Shown here: positions 59,186 through 64,000 of the stretch, piece after piece
Layout of the letters: the number at the start of each line of letters is the position of its first letter
How positions within the stretch are numbered: the stretch's first letter is position 1
Notes under the pieces: generated by a model
Database searches by the model: none
Told to the model about the DNA's origin: nothing
What the model saw: only the letters and a program-made list of their open reading frames with translations
Position numbers and translations under genes: made by a program
Source: Toxonevra muliebris
Taxonomy: Eukaryota > Arthropoda > Insecta > Diptera > Pallopteridae
Direction: 5' to 3'
Length of the DNA stretch: 64,000 bases
Assembly (NCBI GenBank): GCA_963691655.1
Contig: OY829326.1
Coordinates: 101,369,340 to 101,433,339 of the forward strand

Positions 59186-61979
59186 CTAAGGGTTCAAAGG
59201 GCGCGAAGGAATGCCAAAAGTTTCTTTCATCGTTTTCTATGTTGCATGTAGTATTGCGTTGATGTGTAAGCGTGCTCTATTAGTAATTGTTTTGTTGCTA
59301 TACACACACACATATACACACAGCCCTACGCTTGTTGCGTGTTGAGCTAAATCAACTGTTGAATGTAGCAAACAAGCGCTAATTTCAAGCAGTAACTACA
59401 TTCATGTTGGTTATGATTTTTTGGTGGAATTTAGTGTGTTGTTTTTTAAAATAACTCCCGATAACTCTCCTTAGATTGGTGAGCTTTTAAAAAGTTTTTT
59501 TTTTTTTTAAATTTGTGTGTACCAACTTTGAAAGAAAAAGCATTTTTGCAAAGAAAAAGTGTTGTGGAAAAAGAGTTTCAGATTTAATTTAAAGCTTTTT
59601 TACTGAAATTTTTTGAATAAGCTTTTTAAATATACATATGTGACTGATATGTGACCGAAAAAAAACAAACACGGCAAACTATTTCTATCTGCAAACCTTA
59701 AGATTTAATTTTTTGTTGTTTTAAAGCTTTTTCTGATATGTTTTCAGTAAACTTTTTCTGTTATTTGAAATCATATGTGACTTTTAAAAGTTTTGAACTA
59801 TCTGATGGTCGAAAATTAAATTCCAATAGGGAAGATAATTTTGAGATTTTTGAACTTTGCCGCTTTAAAGCTTTTCATAATGTTTCCTCTTATTTTTTAC
59901 TAGGCACATGAAACTTTTCTAAAGTCAAAGGCATTGAAATTTTTCTGTCTAGAACTTTTCAAAATCAATGTTCAGGTGCAAAGCTTTTATAAAGTTTTGA
60001 ACGATTTGAAAATTATTATGCTAAATTACAATAGTGAAGCGAAAATTTTGAGTTTTTAGTTCATGTTACTTAAAGCTTTCCTTTGTATAAATTTTAACCA
60101 GACTTTTAAGTTTTATATTATTTAAAAGCACATGGCTTTCTCAAAGTAAATATTTCACTGGAAAAAATTCGAGATGCTGTAAGCTTCTATTACAATCAAG
60201 AAAAGCTTCGTTTTTGAAACTTAAAACTGTTATTTACTTTGCTATTGATCTTAAATTGATTGGTAATTTATATTTTCTGCATATTAAATCTTCTTTGAAA
60301 TTTCTTTTGCTTACAGTCATTTGAAAGCTTTTCAAAAGCTCACTTGCTCAACATCGAACAAAATTTTAAATCATCACCAACGTTACTAGCAACAAATACA
60401 CATATATAGAAACGCTTGCACACGCATACTTGAAAAGAAAATTTTGTAGTTTTTTTTTAGTGTAAATTTGTTAATTAAAACCAACAAAATAAACTTGATG
60501 TTAAAAACAGCGCCATCTATCATAGAGCTTTTTCCCCCCTCCTACCCACCACTCTCTAAATTTGGTAGATTTCTGCTGCCAAATTTATAATTTTTAATGG
60601 TGAAATTAATAATGTTTCTTTTATAATTTATCTCTTCATTTTTTTTTTTTCATTAATTTATATATTTTAATTAATACCTACTTTTTTTAATTTTTTCTAT
60701 ATATTTATGGTTCATAATTTAAACGCTACCCATTTTTTAATGTTTTTTTTTAGCTACCTATTTATACAATATTAACATTTATTTTCTACAAAACAGAAGC
60801 TTATGCAAATTTCAATTAAAAAAAAAAAAGAGAAGAAAACATTGTAATATTTGTAAGTGATGACTCTAATATATATATAAACATATAAAATAGTTAGTAG
60901 TGATAATGATGAAGATGATGATATGTTGCTGCAGTAGATGGTGTTGATGATGATAATGTTAATGTTAATGTTAGTATTGAATAAGTTGATCATGTTATTG
61001 ATAATGATGCTGATGATGTTGATTCTGATGAAGTTACAATCAATTTCTATTTATGTATATGAGTATATGGCAAATGCTAACTTAAGTTGCTAGCATTTTA
61101 TATTTTTTCTTTAAAATATTTTTTGCAAATTTATATATTTTTTAGTTACACAAATGATGAAGGAAGTTAAACAAAAACAAAAATATGCAAATATCATATT
61201 TGTTAGTTATTAGTATGTACTAATTATTTGCTAAAAAAACAAAAAAACAAAACAAAAATTCATTGAAATTTATTTTGAAAACAAAATTAATATCTACTTT
61301 ATTTGTATTTAAATGTTAAAAATATATGCCAACAATATTGAGAATTTGAAATGTTAATTGACAAAGAATATGATATATATTTGTAGTTATATATGTATGT
61401 ATATGTAATATTGGATTTACTAGAACTTCTTTAATATTTTCAAAATGCTATTTAAGCTTTATTCTTTCTCTAGACTCAATAGCATTAGAGTTGAGAAAAT
61501 CTTTATGAAAGTGATAGTGGCAGGGGAAGTAATTTTCTTGCATATACTTTTATTATATTTGATCTGACTTGGGTCAGCCTCCACTGCTTAAATTGTAAGT
61601 ATGTAGAAATTCTAAAATTTCAAAATTTTCGAAGGAATCTCTGAAATTTCCTTTTCTGGCTTGGTATCGTGACCTACTGTGGTTGAAGTTAATTGAATAA
61701 AAAATCTTTTACTATTTTGTAGTCATAATCCTGAATTATTTCAAACAAGTAAATGTGAAAAAGTCTATGAGACTTGTGTCTCTCATAAAATATCAAGCCA
61801 CGCCTACTTCCATTCATTCAATTTTACCCAGCCCCAGCGGAACGAAATAGTATATGCAATACTAAAAAGCGAAGTCACTACAAAAATGAAAAGTTAATTG
61901 TGTAAAGTCTAAAAATCAAAATGGAATTGTTGCGAAAAACAACTTAAATGCCTTTAAAAAAAAAGTGAAGTTGAAAACC
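59186..61979 (+). other. 3' flank / probable 3' untranslated region of the kinase gene
   Basis: From 59480 to 60350 the word AAAGCTTTT and its variants recur about ten times in A+T-rich DNA. Candidate AATAAA poly(A) signals occur, the first at 60488-60493. GATGATGAT runs are at 60903-61030. The transcript end cannot be fixed from sequence alone. Confidence 0.4.
60488..60493 (+). terminator. Candidate poly(A) signal AATAAA
   Basis: First AATAAA downstream of the kinase stop that I noticed, 1.3 kb after it. In such A+T-rich DNA the hexamer is expected by chance, so this is only a candidate. Confidence 0.2.
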
Positions 61980-64000
61980 TGCTAAGCTTGACTTTGGTGG
62001 TTGTCACCAGGCTTTGTTTGAACTAGTGATATGGATTCTTATACTCGCACGCGAAAAGCTGTGAGCTTTAAAGTTTAAATCGTCATCACTGGTTCGAACG
62101 ACAAACCGAAATTGAGCAGTTGAAAGTACTTAAACTTTTAAGCCCATTTGCAATCAAATATTAAAAGCTTTCATATGAACAAAGTTTTTTGTTCGTTGTT
62201 CTATTAAAAGCCAAAAAAATGTTAAGCTAAAAGTTGTGAAAAAAAACTTAAAGCTCTACTGAAATATACATATGAATAGAATAAAGTATGAAACTTCTAA
62301 AAAAAAACAAATGAAATGAATATGAAGCATAAGGAAATATAAAAAAAGAAAAGTAGATATTTGCAAATTGTATTTTGATGTTAGTTAAGAATGAAATTGT
62401 TAAATGTTAAAGCTGCGCATAGGCTAAACAAAAATATGAAAAACCTGAAACTGGAACTTTTGAAAATTTATTGAACTTTAATACAAAGAAACAAAGAAAA
62501 GCTTGCATACATATCAAATGTGGTTACAAAAAAGTTAAAAAGAGATGATGTTAAAAAAAAATAAATATAAATGAAAAAGCAAAGAATTAAAGTAAATTAA
62601 AAAGTTGATTTAAATAAAATTGAAAAAAATAGAAAACATGTTAAATTAAATGAAATTGAATTCAATAAATGTGTACTACATAAAGTATGACATAAAACAA
62701 AATAATTTTGTATTCATCAACGAAGAAACTTGGTCAATTCAACCAATAATGAATTATTTACAAATCGAAATAAGTTTAAATATTGTATAAGTAATAATAA
62801 ACAAAAACGAGGAAAAGACTCTGAAAATGTGAGGTGGTGAATGGAACATGTGGCCACGAGTAGATAAAAGAGCTTTTGAGCTTTACATATGCGATCGATT
62901 ACAAAAATCTTTAAAGCTCACGCATAGTTTTCCTTGGCACAAATCTATATGGCTTCTAAAAATGTTAAAACATGAGATTATTGAACCAACAAGAGCCACA
63001 AGATTAGTTAGATGGGCGGAAATTCATACTCGCTGGTACCTAAAAGAGCTTTTTTGTGAGAAAATGCTTAAAGCTCAGGCATGGTTTTGTTGAATTTACA
63101 ATAGCCACACGCTGATAATTAAATTGGCTTTTCATATTCTTATATTCATTAAATTCAAATAAGCTTTAAGCTCAATTATAGTTTTGATTATCACATCTTA
63201 AAATTTTAAAACTCGAGATTATGTCGTTGACACAATGCACGCGTTGATAACTTAGACGAGTTAATTATAAATTCGAGTATCTAAATTAGCTTTTTTAAGA
63301 GAAAATGCTTGAAGCAGGGTTATAATTTTGTTCAAAATAGACCCAAATTCATGCCCTAATTTTGATAAATGCGCTTTTGAGCTTTCCATGTGCTTCAAAA
63401 TAGAAAAAGCTTAAAACTCAACCACAGTTTTGCTCGCTACAAATTCACATGGATTCTAAAAATGTTAAAAAATAAGGCTATAGTGGCAGCAAAGACCACT
63501 CACTGATCACTAGGACAGGCAAATCTCTACTTAAATGAGCTTTTTTGTAGGAGCAAAACTTTAAGCTCGGGTTCGACACTGACGAACGCCACACTTTGAT
63601 TACTCGGAAGGAACAAATTTATATTCACTTGTAGCTAAATGAGCTTTTGAAATTTCCTTATGTAATAATATGTAATAAGTTAGAAAGAGCTTTCAGCTCA
63701 AGCTTTTTTGTGAGAGAAAATGTTACAGCTCGGGTTTACTTCAGACGAATGCTACATGTTGACTACTTGGACAAACTTATTTTCACTTGTAGCTAAATAA
63801 GCTTTTGAAATTTCCTTACGCAATAAATTAAGAAGAGGTTAAAGCTCAAGCACAGTCACATATCTATATAGACGTCAAAAACATTGAATCGTAGGATCAT
63901 TGATCATTTGAACGGACAAATTCATACCCGCATGTAATTAAATGAGCTTCTGAGCTTTCCATATACATTCATCCCTATTCTTAATATTTTCTATAGGAAT
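61980..64000. repeat. Diverged repeat cluster with AGCTTTTGAGCTTT-type motifs, running off the right edge
   Basis: Blocks recur with the same order: AAATGAGCTTTTGAGCTTTCC, then AAAGCTCA...CACAG or CATAGTTTT, then CAAATTCATA-like, then TCTAAAAATGTTAAAA, then CTACTTGGACAAA. The strongest motif occurrences are at about 62871, 63374, 63640, 63802 and 63945. A second submotif, GAGCTTTTTTGTGAGAGAAAATG, is at about 63047, 63290, 63537 and 63702. Spacing is irregular, from about 140 to 500 bp. The 62040-62080 region (ATACTCGCACGCGAAAAGCTGTGAGC) may be an outlying unit. No coding frame persists through it. Confidence 0.6.

Noticed and set aside
62848..63093. 81-codon plus-strand frame (MWPRVDKRAFELY...)
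   Set aside because: It lies wholly inside the diverged AGCTTTT repeat cluster and the frame is not kept in neighbouring units.
1..64000. Bacterial-type features such as operons, CRISPR arrays, ribosome binding sites or attachment sites
   Set aside because: Spliced exons, A+T-rich introns and animal-type transposons show this is a eukaryotic nuclear sequence; no such features were seen.

Overview
The window looks like nuclear DNA of a fly, probably a brachyceran such as a tephritid or another large-genome dipteran; no host name can be proven from the sequence. It is very A+T rich and full of poly(A)/poly(T), CAA/CAG runs and transposon remains. The only recognisable host gene is a plus-strand serine/threonine kinase of the death-associated protein kinase family, matching fly Drak (kin of vertebrate STK17A/B). 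Its last four exons lie at 53110-53322, 56810-56985, 57056-57374 and 57454-59185. They encode the kinase domain from just after the glycine-rich loop to the C-lobe, followed by a long acidic, Ser/Thr/Asn-rich, His-rich tail. The exons carrying the start of the protein were not found. A small exon-like segment at 30037-30130 has splice sites of compatible phase and a good ATG and may be an upstream exon. If so, most of the window is intron of this gene.

Upstream (1-53 kb) is a mosaic of mobile DNA. There are three near-identical Tc1/mariner elements of the maT (DD37D) type at 21009-22296, 34729-36012 and 54424-55702, the last inside a kinase intron. A DD37E Tc1-like transposase pseudogene lies at 31931-32904. 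An internally deleted mariner (DD34D) at 47128-48754 is split by a 724-bp hAT-type insertion. A Transib-like element sits at 33327-34297. There are piggyBac-like TTAA elements of two families, a 230-bp TA-flanked MITE in two copies, other hAT-like TIR elements, palindromic foldback elements and a tRNA-like SINE candidate. Non-LTR retrotransposon fragments with RNase H and C-terminal zinc-binding regions lie near 16.4, 20.1, 38.6, 43.8 and 50 kb.

Several repeats are not simple transposon copies: a pentanucleotide satellite (17451-18066) that switches from GGATA to AGAAG units and back; a 1.4-kb field of AAGAATG/CATTCTT motifs with a diverged unit of about 390 bp (8940-10330); a roughly 115-bp degenerate tandem repeat (22480-22920); and a cluster of AGCTTTTGAGCTTT-type repeats running from about 62 kb off the right edge, downstream of the kinase gene.

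All transposase and retrotransposon reading frames seen are broken by stops, shifts or deletions. The kinase exons are intact with canonical splice sites. No rRNA, convincing tRNA, CRISPR or bacterial-type features were seen.
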